Of a stretch of 64,000 nt of DNA, positions 1 through 13,200 are shown piece by piece. Origin of the DNA: Tyto alba (Eukaryota > Chordata > Aves > Strigiformes > Tytonidae); NCBI RefSeq assembly GCF_018691265.1, contig NW_024881316.1, positions 21,863,819 through 21,927,818 on the forward strand, given 5' to 3'. The translations under genes and the position numbers were made by a program. Each line of letters starts with the position of its first letter. Positions within the stretch are counted from its first letter, which is position 1. Under the pieces are notes generated by a model. The model made no database searches, was not told the origin of the DNA, and saw only the letters and a program-made list of their open reading frames with translations.

Positions 1-689
1 AATGCTGATCAGGGTTGTTCTTCTTCCTGTTCAGGAGAATTTATTTTCTGGGTCATTTGCTTTTAGCTAGGACTTAATTTCCGCCCTCTCCTCCAATGTG
101 AGGAATGTCATAAAGATTGTACAAAACACACATAGATACACTCACACACTATTAATGTCACTGCTGTGTTACCAGTTTTTCAGATTCATATTTTCATCCT
201 TGAGCAGTGAAATCACTTTTATTGTTTCAAATCTCAGCTTACAATCAGAAGTACAAGTCACTAGTCCACAACATGATTACAGAAATAAGCTAAGCTAATA
301 AGGCCCATGGGCTCCATGACTACTGAAGCCACAAGACAAATATAAGGAATACCTAAGTATTTACTGGGTGTGGGGAGGGGAAAGCATACACCTGAATTAC
401 CCATTATACAGATCACTAACTCCTCATAAAATAGTCTTCCAGATGTCAGGTCTTCTACTACCACCTTGAACTCTCAGCTGGAACTGCACTACTCTGTGGC
501 TCCAGCACCCCATAGCTTTTCCTACTTGCACTTCCCAGAGATTCCAGTGGGGAAAGCAGGTTGCCTATTAAAACAAACAAACAAACAAACAAACAAACAA
601 ACAAACAAACAAACAAACAAACAAACAAACAAACAAAAACTTTAATGTAGAACTAGCAAAACATTTAAACTTTTAAACAAAATACACAG
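1..689. other. EYS intron sequence, left edge
   Basis: No exon, RNA gene or recognisable coding domain is visible. The only structured part is the AAAC microsatellite near 571-636, listed separately. It is assigned to the EYS intron because the first exon seen, at 10570, begins inside a codon. Confidence 0.7.
571..636 (+). repeat. (AAAC)n microsatellite
   Basis: About 16 uninterrupted units of AAAC. It stands about 50 bp left of where CR1-like sequence begins. Confidence 0.95.
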
Positions 690-2705
690 GAGCAGTCAAT
701 TCCACTGTGTCCTAAGTCAAGCAAGCAGGGTAGAAGACCAGCTTGGCTGAACAGGGAACTCCTTGTGCAGCTCAAGAGGAAAAAGAAACTGTACAATCTC
801 TGGAAGTGAGGTCAAGGTTCACAGGAAGGGTACAGAGCTGCAGTTTGTTTATGCAGGGAGAAGACATAAAAGACCAAAGCTCAGTTAGAGTTGAAACTGG
901 TCAGTGTTGTTTCAGATCACAAGGGCTTCTTTAAGTATGTTAATAGCAAGAGGAGGTCTAATGAAAATATTGGACTGATACCTGTTGAAGATGTCATCTG
1001 ACAAATAAGAATGAAGAAAAAGCAGAGACATTTGATGGTTTTTTTGCATCAGTCTTTAATAATACTAATAGACCTCAGGCTGCCCAGTCCCCTGAGTCAG
1101 AGGACCACGAGTAAGGGAGCAGTGACTTTCCATTTGTGGACACTGAAATTGTAAGGGAACAGTTTCATCAGCTGAATGTTCACAAGTCCATGGGGCCTGA
1201 TGGGATTTATTCCAGAGTTCTGAGGGTGCTGGGGATGTTAGAGAAGGACCCCTCTTGATCATCTACCATAGGTCTGGGGAGGTCCCCACTGACTGGAAGA
1301 TAGACAGTATTATTCCAATGCAGAAAAAAGATATGAGGCAAGACCCAGGGAAATAGAGACCTATTAGTCTACCTTCAGTTCCTGCAAAAACTATGGAGAC
1401 GATTATACTGGACACTACTGAAAAGCATTTGAAGAATAATGCAATTATCAGGCACAGTCAACATGAGTTCACACAGGGAAAGTCCTGTTCAACTAATCTG
1501 GTATCCTTCAACGATAAGGTCACCTGCCTAGTGAATGAAGGGAAGGTAGTGGATGTAGCTTTTCTGGATTTTATTAAGGTTTTGGGTACTATTCCTCACA
1601 ACATACTTCTGGACAAGTTGTCCAGCTGTGGGATGAGCAGGTACATGGTGCTCCGGGTGAAGAACTGTATGAAGGGCAGAGCTCAGAGGATTGTAGTGAA
1701 TGGAGCTACATCTGGCTGGCAACCAGCAGTGTTCCTCAGGGCTCAGTTCTAGGGCCAGTGCTGTTCAATATATTTATCAACAATATGGATTCAGGAGTTC
1801 AATGCACCATTAGCAAATTTGCTGATATCAAACGGTGAGGTGCTGTTGGCTCTCTTGAGGGACAGAAGGCCTTGCAGATGGATCTGGATAGATTTGAGCA
1901 TTGAGATATGACTAATGAGATGAAATTTTACAACATCAAATGCTAGATTCTGCACCCAGGATGGAGTAACACTGGGCACAAGTACAAATGAGGAGAGGAG
2001 TGGCTGGCGAGCAGCCCTGCAGAAAGGGATGGGGGGAGCTGCTCGACAGCAGGCTCAATGTGAGCCAGCGGTGTGCCCTGGCAGCCAAGAGGGCAAACTG
2101 CATCCCGGGGTGCACCAAACATGGCATAAGCAGCTGGAAAAAAGCGGTGATTATCCCACTCTATTCAGTATTGATGCAGCCTCACCCTGAGTACTGTGTG
2201 CAGTTCTGGGGCCCACAATTTAAGAAGGTTGTGAAGGTCCTTGAATGTGTCCAGAGGAGCGCAACAAAGCTGGTGAAGGGGCTGGAAGGCATGTCGTGGG
2301 AGGAGCAGCTAAGGACTTTGGGCTCGTCTAGTTTGGAGAAAAGGAGGCTGAGGGGAGACCTCATTGCTCTCTGCAGCTTCCTGAGGGGGGGGGGGGGGGG
2401 GGGGAAGTGGAGAGGGAGGTGCTGATCTCCCTGTGATCCAGTGATCAGACGCATGGGAATGGTTCAAAGTTGTGTCAGGGGAGGTTTAGACTGGACATTA
2501 GGAAGCAATTCTTTACCAAGAGGGTGGTCAAACACTGGAACAGAGTGGTCAATGCCTTAAGCCTGTCAGTGTTTATCTTAATTTGCACAAAGCCAACAAA
2601 GTCATGCTTTAGCTTTTGGCCAGACCTGAATTGGTCAGGCAGTTGGACTAGATGACCATTGTAGATCTCTTCCATCTGAAATAATCTATTCTATTCTATT
2701 CTGTA
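690..2705 (+). mobile_element. CR1 LINE, 5'-truncated and inactive
   Basis: CR1 is the dominant LINE of birds and moves by target-primed reverse transcription. Near 734-808 the frame reads R-R-P-A-W-L-N-R-E-L-L, and near 921-950 G-F-F-K-Y-V-N-S-K-R-R. Both are typical of the region between the CR1 endonuclease and reverse transcriptase, but the frame is broken by in-frame stops. At 1393-1752 a 119-codon frame holds reverse transcriptase landmarks (F-T-Q-G-K-S-C-S-T-N-L; V-D-V-A-F-L-D-F). The catalytic F-A-D-D box near 1818-1830 reads F-A-D-I, so the enzyme is dead. A shifted frame from 1988 to 2425 holds the C-terminal part. The element ends in a short ATTCT tandem at about 2683-2702, the normal CR1 3' end. 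The 5' boundary is approximate. Confidence 0.92.
2385..2404 (+). repeat. Run of 20 G inside the CR1
   Basis: An unbroken poly-G run in the C-terminal part of the CR1 reading frame. Its length may be uncertain because such runs are prone to sequencing error. Confidence 0.85.
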
Positions 2706-3347
2706 TTAAATGACAGTTTAGCTCTCCCATCTTGCTTCTCATTCCCAAATTATGCTACATTTATTACATGTCCATACGACAGGCCATCTGCCTCATTTCC
2801 ATGGTTGGTCCCTGGGTAGCTCCCTGTCCTCTTCAGCTCTCTGTGTCTTTCCAGACACAAAGGACAGGGCAATTGCAGCAGCAATTTCTTCCTTCACCTG
2901 TTAGCCTGCAGTCCCTGGTATAATACCTTCTAATGTACTGCAACACACAGAGAGAGATTCCTACCAGAACCTTGTGCCAGAGGTCTGCATACAAATCAGT
3001 ATTTAAAATTAGTGTTTGTAAATATATAGGAATTTATAGAAATGTATTTATAATTTGCTTCATATAACTTTGTTAAGCAAGTTACTTCCAACAAGATCAT
3101 GCGTTGTAGCTCAAACATCCAATCTACTTGCTGCTTCTTTCAACATACAAACATGATAAGTAAGAGGAGGAATAACCCAGTTACATTTTTAAAATGATTT
3201 TTCTAAACTCGAGTAAGAAAACATTTTACACTATGTTCATCAATATTTCTATGCTCAAGATCTATACTGCAAACCTATAAGAGAAAGAGTGGCTGCAGAA
3301 TTTTGTGATGACAAAGGGCATGTTTCTGAAGACCTTTGTACAGCTTG

Positions 3348-3998
3348 TGTATTGGTTCTGCATGGCAAGGTTTTGGTATTGCGTGGGGTTTCAGGGACGG
3401 CTTCTGTGAGAAGCTGCTAGGGACCCACGCTGGAGCAGTCTGTTCCTGAAGGACTGCACCCCACGGGAAGGGACCCATGCTGAAACAGTTCATGAAGAGC
3501 TGCAGCTCTTGAGAAGAACTCACATTGGAGGACTTCATGGACAACTGTCTCCAGTGAGAGGGACCCCACATTGGAGCAAGGGAAGAGTGCAAGGAGTCCT
3601 TCTCCTGAAGAGAAAGGAGTGGCAGAGACAACAGGTGATGAACTGACCACAACCCCCATTCCCTGTTCCCCCTGTGCCACTGTGCCATTGGAGGGAAGGA
3701 GGTTTAGAAAATCAAGAATGAAGCTGATCCTGAGAAGAAGGGAAGAGTGGGGGCAAGGTGTTTTAAGATTTAATTTTTATTTCTCATTATCCTACTCTGA
3801 TTTGCTTGTCAATAAATTAAATCAATTTTTCCCCAAGTCTGTTTTGTCCATGACAGTAATTGGTGAGTGATCTCTCCCTGTCCTTACCTTGACCCACAAG
3901 CCTTTCATTATATTTTCTCTCCCCTGTCCAGCTGAGGAGGTGAGTGATAGAGAGGTTTTTGTGGGCACCTGGTGCTCAGTCAGAGTCAACCCACCACA
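3348..3998 (+). mobile_element. Solo LTR of an ERV (ERVL-type 5-bp target duplication), plus sense
   Basis: The 651-bp unit starts TGTATTGG, ends CCACCACA, and so has the TG...CA ends of a retroviral LTR. It is flanked on both sides by the perfect 5-bp repeat GCTTG (3343-3347 and 3999-4003). The beginning (G-C-A-A-G-G-T-T-T-T-G-G-T-A, then GGCTTCTGTGAGAAGCTGCT) matches a passerine LTR pattern also present on the minus strand at 34607-35623. An ATTAAA polyadenylation-type signal lies near 3817, followed by T-rich U5-like sequence. No internal retroviral region is present, so this is a solo LTR. Open frames inside it are not genes. Confidence 0.88.
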
Positions 3999-5589
3999 GC
4001 TTGGAAGACTGAAAAATACAATGCTTGGGAGTAATTTCCATTCCTTTTTCAATATTGTCTTTGAAAATATGTGAGCTGGTATTTGGGAGAACTGAATAAT
4101 ACTCATCTAACAGTGTGTATGGTTGCTGATCCTGGAGCCAGACACTGAGCTGATAACTGTTCACAGTTAGTTGGTGACATATAAAAAAGTGGATTATCTG
4201 ATTGCAATTCTGTAGCCTGAAGTCTTCATCTCTTTCATCTGTCTTGTTTTTTGCAATGTATTGTAAAGCTGTGGTTCAAGACGTATTGGCAATGAACACT
4301 GAAAGGAACATTAATTTTAACTCATAAGAGAAAACCCAGAGATAATGAAACCATTATTCTCTTTCTTCTTTGTCACTTTTTTCTCTCCTCTTTGTTAAGA
4401 TTTTTTCAAACTATAGTTGATTTTATTTACCTCCTACTTCTTTGCTCATTTCTGATAAGATGTACAATGTTAGGGAAGTAGGTAGACAACCATATTAATA
4501 TATTTATATAATGGGATAATTTGTCATTATTTGTTTGTGAGGCAATGGGACATATCATACCTCATTACTTGTTCAGTACTGGGAATGCAGAAGGGGACAA
4601 TGATGAATAGTGTAGAAGTGACAGAGAGACATAGAACAAGATCAAGGACAAAAAGTTGATATAAGGCATCAGTATACTGTCAGAGCGGTGTGTGTTTTAG
4701 GCACAGTGTTAATTTGGAGTGTGTTTCTGCATGGGTCATAATCAGAGCCATTGGGACACATCCCTGTTTACCACTTCAGACTGTACAATGCAAGAGCAAT
4801 GGTGGTAATCAGCTTGGATGGTGTCTAGGCAGGAAAAGGGAAATAATCCAATGTGATTAGATTTCAACCAGCCTCAAGCATTTTATAAATAATCTTCTAA
4901 AGGACTGTGTTTCAAATAAGAGAGGGTTATATGATTATACACTTTTCTGCGCAGTCTTGGCTCCATAGCTTTACAATGAAAAGAAATAGAATAAAAAGAA
5001 AAGGTGTCATTATCTTGCTTGACACAATTTTACAAATCACTGTATTTTTCATACAGGTTTGGGGTTTTTTTTTAATTTTTAAGTTAAAAATATTCAAGAG
5101 TATGGCAAACTAGTCTGTATTAAAATCAAACTAATGAAGGTCATTGCATGAAAGATATCTCAAAGACTGAAAGTTTTACACTGATGCACATTTACTGATT
5201 AACTTTTTGATGTGATTGAATAAAGATCTCCTGATAAATAATACTTAGTGTAGAGAAGAAACATGATTAAAAATGTGGTATAAAATCTGTAAGTGGCAGT
5301 CCAGAAACATATAAAATATGGAATAACTGTCAAGCTAGATATATTGAATTAGCCAGAAATATAAGCTTTTGACTCAGGATTAATTAACATTTCTAAATAC
5401 ATTTTACTCTCCAGAGACAGTCATAGGGAGGACTATTTACAAACACTTACTGCATGTACCTACCTGCTAAGGATAGGGTAGTTAATAGATACTGCATCTG
5501 TCTTTCACTAGGTGTGAGAAACTGCTTCAACACTGTGGAGATAACTGTAAAGAAGTAAATCAAAGTAGCCTATAATGGTTTTCATAAAA

Positions 5590-6130
5590 CGTGACTGTGG
5601 GGCTCCTATTGCCTTTTACAGTGTTTCTCCATCCGATGACCACATTTTACATAGGTATAGCTCCATATGGTGGTCACACACTATTTCAGGTAGCATCCAA
5701 GCACCATGCGCATATAGGGAAGGACCAGCACGGAGGGGAGCAGGGGTGGGGTACCGTGGCTGGTTAATAAGTGTGGGTAGTGCTTCCTCTAGTCAACAAT
5801 AAAAAGGGAGAGTCCGACTGGGGATTACGAAATTCCCTAAACCCCATGGTGGGTCTGAGTTGCTCATCTGGAGAAGAAGATGTGCCTGGCTTCCTGACAG
5901 CCTCCTGATAACCACTGTTACGTCAATCTTTGTGTGCCCTGATATTAAGTTTAGCCCACTATTAGTGATATACTGGATTTACAGCTGTTTTGACTTGGGC
6001 AACTGTACTACTGATTTATATTTGTTACTGTACTGTTATTCTGAGATAAAATTGTTTATCCCAGAAGCTGTTGGATGGTGGTGCCTGTTACCACATCTGG
6101 AACCCGTAGTACAGCAGTGATGTCTTAAGC
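5590..6130 (+). mobile_element. Possible decayed LTR, plus sense
   Basis: The block has the layout of an old LTR. A GC-richer U3-like part runs from about 5700 to 5790. A TATA-like AATAAAAAGGG is at about 5799-5809, followed by GAGAGTCCGACTGGGG. A T-rich part with repeated TTACTGTACTG-like units ends in GTTTATCCCAGAAGC. No TG...CA ends with a target duplication could be fixed, so the limits are approximate and the call is tentative. Confidence 0.35.
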
Positions 6131-8683
6131 CCCTACAATGATGAATATGTTATTGAATGTTCTTCATGGCCCCAGCAAAATGCACAGTTAAAACTGAATG
6201 AAAAGACCATAAAGAGCTGAGAAGTTCAAGTAGTCAAAGATGGACATTATTTATGAAAAGTTATTCTTCTCAGATGTTTTGAAAGGGGCTGTTCTCAAAC
6301 ACCCAGGGGTAAGAAAAGGTCAAGTTGCAAAGAACATTTAGAGACTGTGTTCTAACCTGGAGTTCAGAGCTCTATACTCAATTTTTCAATATATTCAAGA
6401 CTTTGTGCAAATAATTTAGTTTCTGAGTACCTTATGGTTCCCATTCTTTAAAATCTGAAAAAAAGTGTTACCTTGATTTCACAGAGAGTGAGTTCATAAT
6501 TTCTAAATCATTTAACTTTTATGGCAATGAAGACCAGAGACAAAGAACACGCAGAATGGGAAGTAGTTGCAGGATACAGAGAAAGTAGGCTTTATTCTGA
6601 CTTACAACCCAATGCTACTTTTATATTTTGTGGGGTGAAATAAACATTTTAGAATACTGGTCACCTGACCTATATATGGTAGGTGTTTTATATGAAAGGC
6701 ATCGCATCCTAATCCTAGTGCTTATTTTTCCACTGACATAAAGAGCAACCTCAGGTGGTCAGCTGTTATGTAGACATCTATATAACAGATGCCTTCATCT
6801 GGTCAGATGACTGACACCCATTACGTGCACATGATGATTGTTTCTAACGAGTGGGATGCTTAGGGCCTGGATATGTCTCATTCTGATAATAAATAAATAT
6901 AGAAAAAAATAGGTAAGCAATACTGTGAAATGAAAAATTTCTAACAATTATTAAACATTAATGTGAAATAAAATGTTTTTGTATTACAATATAGCAAAAA
7001 GCTGTTACATCCCAGATTTTTTTTGTGAGAGTACAGAAGGTAGGTAAGCTTTCACTATATGGAGATCTTGAAAGTAAAGTGCAATTCTTGTTCCCAGTTC
7101 TGGTAATCTGTAGGTAAAATTGCAGTGTAGGTAAAGGTCCAAACCAGAATTTGTATCATGCTTTGCATTGAAGATAGAGCTCACATCTTCTTGCCTTCAG
7201 ACCGATGTTCGTTCAGGGTGAATCCATGTTAAAGATTAAGGATGCAGGCCTGTATCCATTCAGCGTGGTCTCAGAAATAGCTATCCTGCCATCAGGAATT
7301 CTTACATAACGTCATGTTGGAATTCTCTGATTACCTTCTTCAGGACTTTGCACAGTATTCTTCAAAACATGTCACTTCTGTCTAAGGCATTTCAAACTTG
7401 GACTATCACTGAAATGTCTCTAAGAAGCATTTAAAGCATGATTAACAGTGTCAAGATTTTGACATCTGACAGTAGACCAAATAGAACATATACAACCTGT
7501 CTGCAGACACTGAGTATTGTTGCTTATATTTACGGGTATTAACATTTTTAATAAAACTGCTTATCTTTCTGTACCATTTTCTGTTAATTTATTGCTGTAA
7601 AACTTCCTAACCTATTTGGCCTGGTAATTTTTCTCTCAAGCCTGTTTTCTTAGACCTTATCTTAAAAGCAGCAGGAAACAATAGGTAAAACCACAATTTA
7701 AGACAGAATGACCAAACTTTTCAGTGCTGTGGGGAGCCCAGGCCATATGTAGTATCACAGCTATCACAATATAAATGGTGATAATAGTCTCAGGAGTCAA
7801 ACGATAGACATTCCTATGACAGAAAACTTACCAAACTAAATTTTGGATAATGTGTTTAATTTACTAAGGACAGTTTCCACTTCTGCCTTCTTAAAAGACT
7901 AGCTGTATCTCCCACATTTTAGGTAAAGTTATTTAAAGATACATAACTTTTAAAAATAACCTTAAATGGGAACAGTTCTGTTATCAAGACAGTTTTGTCA
8001 TGACTCCATCAAAACCTTCATCCAGTAAATCTGTGTATCACTTTGTTACATGAGAAAACGCACAGAGAAAAGCTGAGTCTTGTCTCAGTAACCCTGAATT
8101 TGCTGCCCCTCAGCAAATTCTATTCAGCCGAAACTATTCTTGTTTAAATAAGACATGGTTTTAGTCATAAGTATGAATTTAAATCTTCGAGCCTTTTGTT
8201 TTATGATGTGTCAAAACTGCAGTGAAATTGAATCTGCTATGTAGTAATAATCTAAGAATATGGATATATATAACTGTTTTCTGTATGTTGTGCACTGAGA
8301 GTAGCATCCTTCTACTGTCCAGGTCCTACTGTTGTAGAACACTGCAGGACAATCCTTTGCCAATGTTCAATCCATCTGTATGGAGAATGCTGAAAGGAGC
8401 AAGTAGAAAGGCAAGAAAATAACTCCCCAGTTAGAAAGCTCCAAAGAAAAAGCTGAGACAATGGCATTCTTCATCCTGGGAATAGAGTGTTTTACCCTGC
8501 TGGGAATAACTTGTCAGGAATGGACTCTTCAGTGATTTCTATCAGCAGACCAAATTACCTGGCTCTGTGGAGGTACCAGATAGAATTTGCCTTTCCATTT
8601 ATAAAGGGAAGCAGGAAAAGACAATAAACACATAGAACTCCTTTATCTTAAAACCTTCTTGTCTCTTAAATATTTTGTGTTTT

Positions 8684-8725
8684 ATTAAATAAATAAAAAT
8701 AAAATTAAAAATAAATAAATAAAGG
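8684..8725 (+). repeat. AAAT-type low-complexity tract
   Basis: An imperfect run of AAAT/AAATA units in the EYS intron. Confidence 0.85.
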
Positions 8726-10569
8726 AAAGAGTACTTTGCATTAAAGGATCTGCCTGTCTGTCATAGCTTCCTGAGAAGCAAAAAATGCAGAACTTGAGCT
8801 TCCCTCAGGCGTGTTCAGGTAATCTGAGGGAATACTAGTGGACTCTCGTCAACATCAAATTTGAATGGGAGAGTTGTGTTTTACCTCCAGTGCAGCCCAT
8901 GACTCACAAAGGTCTGAGACTTGAGGTTATGTTCAGTCAGACTAGTCTGAGAACACACTCATTGTCAGCTTTCTTCTAATTAGGACAAAATCCCCGTTTC
9001 ATATGGAAATTTCCTGGCTCCCATTTAAGAACAAAGAACAAGGTGTAATGTGCCACACATGTGAAGTAGTGCTTAATAAATAGGACAGTACACTCTGTGT
9101 TGCTGCAATCTCCAAGTCTGTGCTAGAAAAGGTTTGTCAGAGCCTCCATCTGCACCTTTTGTCTGATGTAGATACTGAAGCAATGTCTGCCCCTTCAGTG
9201 CCAGCATTCCAGGTTCCCCAGGCTGCAAATTTAAAAACAGATTCCACCAACTAGAGATGGTGGTATCATTTTCTCAATTATATGTCATTGTTTCTCTCAC
9301 ACTGTAAATATTTAGGGCCAGATTATTCAAGGTACATAGGTTAACATAGATTTACTTGGGGAAGATTATAATTCTTTACTAGCAGTTCCCAATCTGGATT
9401 GTACATGGTGCAGCTATGTATTCCTTCCTCCACCAGTCCCTCCTACTGCCTTCATTAGTAAAGCCGGATCCAGTCACATTTGGTGCTCAGGTTGGTTGGA
9501 GATAACTGCTCGAATCTTTTAAATCTAGACCAGTCTTTCAGGATTAAGTTTTACCCAGCCATTCTTCCTCTACCCCCTGTTTTTCACTAAACCATATTGT
9601 CAATACAAGCATTATGTTATCTCTGCTCTGAGTATCGACTACAAGAATTGACTGCAGCAGCCTGACTACTTGGCTCCTGCAAGGAGTCTTTGGGGCTGTG
9701 TGGGTGCTTAGTACCAGTGCTCTATTGACTGTTTACAAGTGCAGATATGTGTATAGACTTGATTTTATTTGTTTTTCTAGTCCCACAGTATTTCTCACCA
9801 TAAATTATAAACTTCTGTGTCACAAAACCAGGAGGTGTTTGAATGAATTCGTAGCCTTCACAGCTTTGGAGGAACAGGAGTATATAGTTGGCAGAAGTAT
9901 TTTAGGAAAAGCTACATACTTTGCTTGGTCAGTGACAAACATAAAGGAAATTTTCATTAAATTGATTCTAAATAATAGTAAAAAAAAGAGTTAAATAATT
10001 TGTCAATGCTATAAATTATACATTTTTAGATACTCAGTTCAAATGATGGAGCAAATAATATGAACAATATCCTTCATGTAGATCCTATTCACTGTGCTGC
10101 AAATTCATCCTTTTATAATGATTCTTTTTATTATTTCTCTACCTGTGAAGAATTCTTATTCTTTAACCTCTTCAGCACATCCTTGTACTCACTTTCACTC
10201 AGATGCATCTCAGAGGTGGCATTTCTTTTAGCAGGATTTCTTTGTATGTTTTCTTTTGTCTACCTGAGTTTTGAGTAAATATTGCAGTGTACTTCTATTT
10301 GTAATGATGTTAGTTAGAATCCAGAAGATGGCAGTAGTTGCCAATAATTAATCTGCAAAATAAACCTATTTACAAAAACTGAAAAATAATGAGATTACAC
10401 TCAGAGGAAAACTAAACTATATCTGAGTGCAGGTAAAATGTTACAACATATCAAATTATTAGTATTATTTATTAGTTTGTAAGTGCTAAAATGGAATATT
10501 AAATAGAACTTGCAAACATGTGTTAAAGAATCTGCCCTAACCCTGAATTTCTTTTTGTTTTTAATCTAG

Positions 10570-10752
10570 CTATTAATATTAGTCAACCAAGTTTCAGTGG
10601 CACAGATGTCTTTGGCTATACCTCATTCCTAGCTTATTCTACAATTCCAAATATCACCTTCTACTATGAATTCCACTTGAAATTTCAGTTGACAAACCAC
10701 CATTCAGCTTTACAAGACAACCTGATTTTTTTCACTGGACAGAAGGGCCAAG
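10570..10752 (+). CDS. EYS: EYS exon, start of the first laminin G domain in the window
   Basis: This 183-bp exon begins after a pyrimidine-rich acceptor ending in AG and stops at a consensus GTAAGC donor. It carries two leftover bases of a split codon, 60 whole codons, then one base completing a Gly codon with the next exon. The product begins the laminin G beta-sandwich: a Ser-Phe-x-Gly stretch, then alternating hydrophobic residues running into an LIFFTGQKG segment typical of the laminin G second strand pair. There is no signal peptide or start codon, because this is an internal exon of a secreted protein. Confidence 0.9.
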
Positions 10753-12599
10753 GTAAGCTTTATTTTTATTATCTATCCTTACAGGCTTTCAAATATTCAA
10801 TAAACAAGTAGGATAAAAATATACACAGCTTTTTCTTGGGTTTTTTTAAGATATAATTTCATTAGAAGGAAAATAATTTCTTCAATATTTCATTGTTTTG
10901 TAAAAACACAGTAAACAATCAGGTTGTATAAATGTTTCTTTTCATTAAGGAGATGTACAACTGCTTCCAGTAATTAAAGTCAACAGTTAATCTGACACTT
11001 GAAGTAGAATTTTTCTGAAAAAATAAATGGAAACCAGAAGATTAAGGTTCTCTCATCAGTCATAAGCATAAATTACATTATTGATTACATTTATTTAGTG
11101 CACAGATTTGAGAGATGTTGCCTCAAATCTTCCACTGATATTTGCTGTATTGGAAAATCAATCTATCCAACCAACGTGCCACAGCTACCCTGCCATTTCT
11201 TCTTCCTGTGTCCTCAAGCAACCGGCCGCACAAGCAGCCATGAATTGCTGCTGTTGTCACAGTGCCCACACTTCTATGGCCCACAGGACTCTCAACACTG
11301 AAATCCAACTCCGTGGCAGCCAGAGCTGGACTCTGTGTTATTTGCATAAGAGACCCTAACCCCTGAGATCACTCAATGCAAGTTAACCCAAGCTAGCTAT
11401 GAATAAATTGTGCTACAATCTGTATAGCAAAGTGTTGAACTTGGTCTGATTAGCACAGCTAAGAAGCAGGTTATATAAATCTACTTACAACATTTGTAAT
11501 AAGATTTTGGCAATACTTTACGTATCTCTTGACAACACCCCACTGTAGCAGGCTGGCAAGGCCTCAGCATTGAAATGGGGTAAAACAGTAATACTACTTG
11601 CATTCTGTCCATCTTAACATTCTTGTCCACACAGGAGCTATAATACTGATGAAAGTTGAGAAAAATTTAATGAAAAGTTAATGCAGACTTAAAGCAGTTG
11701 GCGTAGAAACTACTTCAGACTTAATAGATCATAGGAAACATTCGTACTGGTGTCATTTTTATTAACCAGCATAGTAGCATTTTGGGCTTATTATGCAGTT
11801 ATCAGGCAGAAATCTGGCTTTTTTATTATTTTGTATATAGTTTGTTTTGTTTTGTTTTGTTTTTTTTAAACACTGCTGTATGGTTGTAATGCATTTCTGC
11901 AGCCCAGTGTCAAACGATGTGTGGTTAGCAGAGCACCAGCTGTTGGCAAGGCTGAGAAACAATGAGGGGCCTGGTAAATTGCTGTGTAGCAGTTTTATTT
12001 ATTTTCTCCTTAGTTTAAATGGTTGGGGAGACTGAGTAACCTCTGTTTTAATTACCAGAAAGCAAAATTTCTTACTAAGTAAACTTTGCTTATTTCACCA
12101 TGGGGAGATGCTGTTGTTCTAACAATTTACTTTTACTGAGTATCAAGCACCATGAGGAGCATGAGGTTTTTCACAGCCCATAGTCTTGCTGTAAGAAAGT
12201 ATTTTTAATATTCTGTTTACATTTTCCCCTCTCTCCCTTTCATCCCATTTCTCATAGTTAGCATTCTCTTGCAGTACACTACCAGATTCCCTTCCACTCT
12301 CATATCTGCCTAAATCAGAGACACTGATGTCATGTCTAACCTCTTGTGAGGTACTATCAAATGTTGTCTAACGCAGAGATGTATAACTTCTTCCTCTTAC
12401 CTCCACAAAGCTTTTAAATCAGAAGTCACCCTTGTTCTAGTATTTCACTTAAAACCAAACCTGTCACAGCAGTCAGACTAAGAGTACTCTTGATTTCCCC
12501 TGATCATAGTGGACACATCCTCTTCTTTAAGTCTCGGGGCTATGGCTGACACCTGTCTTGGGTTGGACTACTTGAAAAACATCTCCTGTTCCCACAGGC

Positions 12600-13200
12600 C
12601 AGGACAAAAGTCACCACTGTCTGTATGTGTATGGGGTGCAGGTTCCACGGGGCTGGCAGCGGGGCTGCGGGGCCTCTGTGAGGGGAGGCCGGGGCTGCCC
12701 CGCGCCGGACACAGCCGGTTCCAGCCGGCTCCAACCCACCCACCGCAGGGCACGGCTCGGCCCCACAGACACCGTGGGGGTGCCTCGGGGGAAAATGTGT
12801 AGGAAAGGGGAGAAAACACCACAGAGGGAAGAGGAGGGAACAAAGAGGGAGAAATCACAGAAGGAACACAAGGTCAGAGGAAGAGGAGGAGGAAAAGAAG
12901 GAAAAGGAGGATCTCCATGCCACCTCTACAGAGGAGCAGATTACCAGCACTGCAGCCCATGGACAGCCCTATGCCAGAACAGATGGATGTTCTCTGAAGT
13001 AACTGCAGCCCATGGAAAGCCCACACCAGATCAGAGGAAAGGTGTGAGGAAGGAGTGGCAGAGAGAAACCATGGTGTACTGACCACAGACCCCCATGCAC
13101 CGCTCTGTGTTGGGGAGGGAAGAGGAGTCTGGAGTGAAGGAGTGAAATTGGGCCTTAATGTACGTTAAGATTATGTAAATAGTTGTTTTGATGTCCCAGA
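12600..13200 (+). mobile_element. Partial GC-rich ERV LTR, plus sense
   Basis: A sharp GC-rich block (about 12640-12780) lies in an AT-rich intron. It includes G-C-G-G-G-G-C-T-G-C-G-G-G-G-C and CCAGCCGGCTCC. It is followed by a purine-rich stretch (12790-12910), then repeated 'CTGCAGCCCATGGA' phrases at about 12950 and 13004. The same phrase in inverted form occurs in the LTR at 34607-35623, and the GC-rich opening resembles the U3 of that passerine LTR class. The 3' part and the terminal CA are not found, so the element looks truncated and its edges are approximate. The overlapping open frames here (for example 12627-13082) reflect the lack of stops in GC-rich DNA. Confidence 0.6.

Larger units (their letters stand above)
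4004..10569. other. EYS intron, mostly unique AT-rich DNA
   Basis: No exon with paired splice sites and protein-like sequence is seen. A possible old LTR (5590-6130) and an AAAT-rich low-complexity tract (8684-8725) are listed separately. The rest shows nothing recognisable. Confidence 0.6.

Noticed and set aside
12627..13082. A 151-codon frame in GC-rich DNA
   Set aside because: Its content is low-complexity and it lies wholly in a truncated LTR; overlapping frames are equally open.
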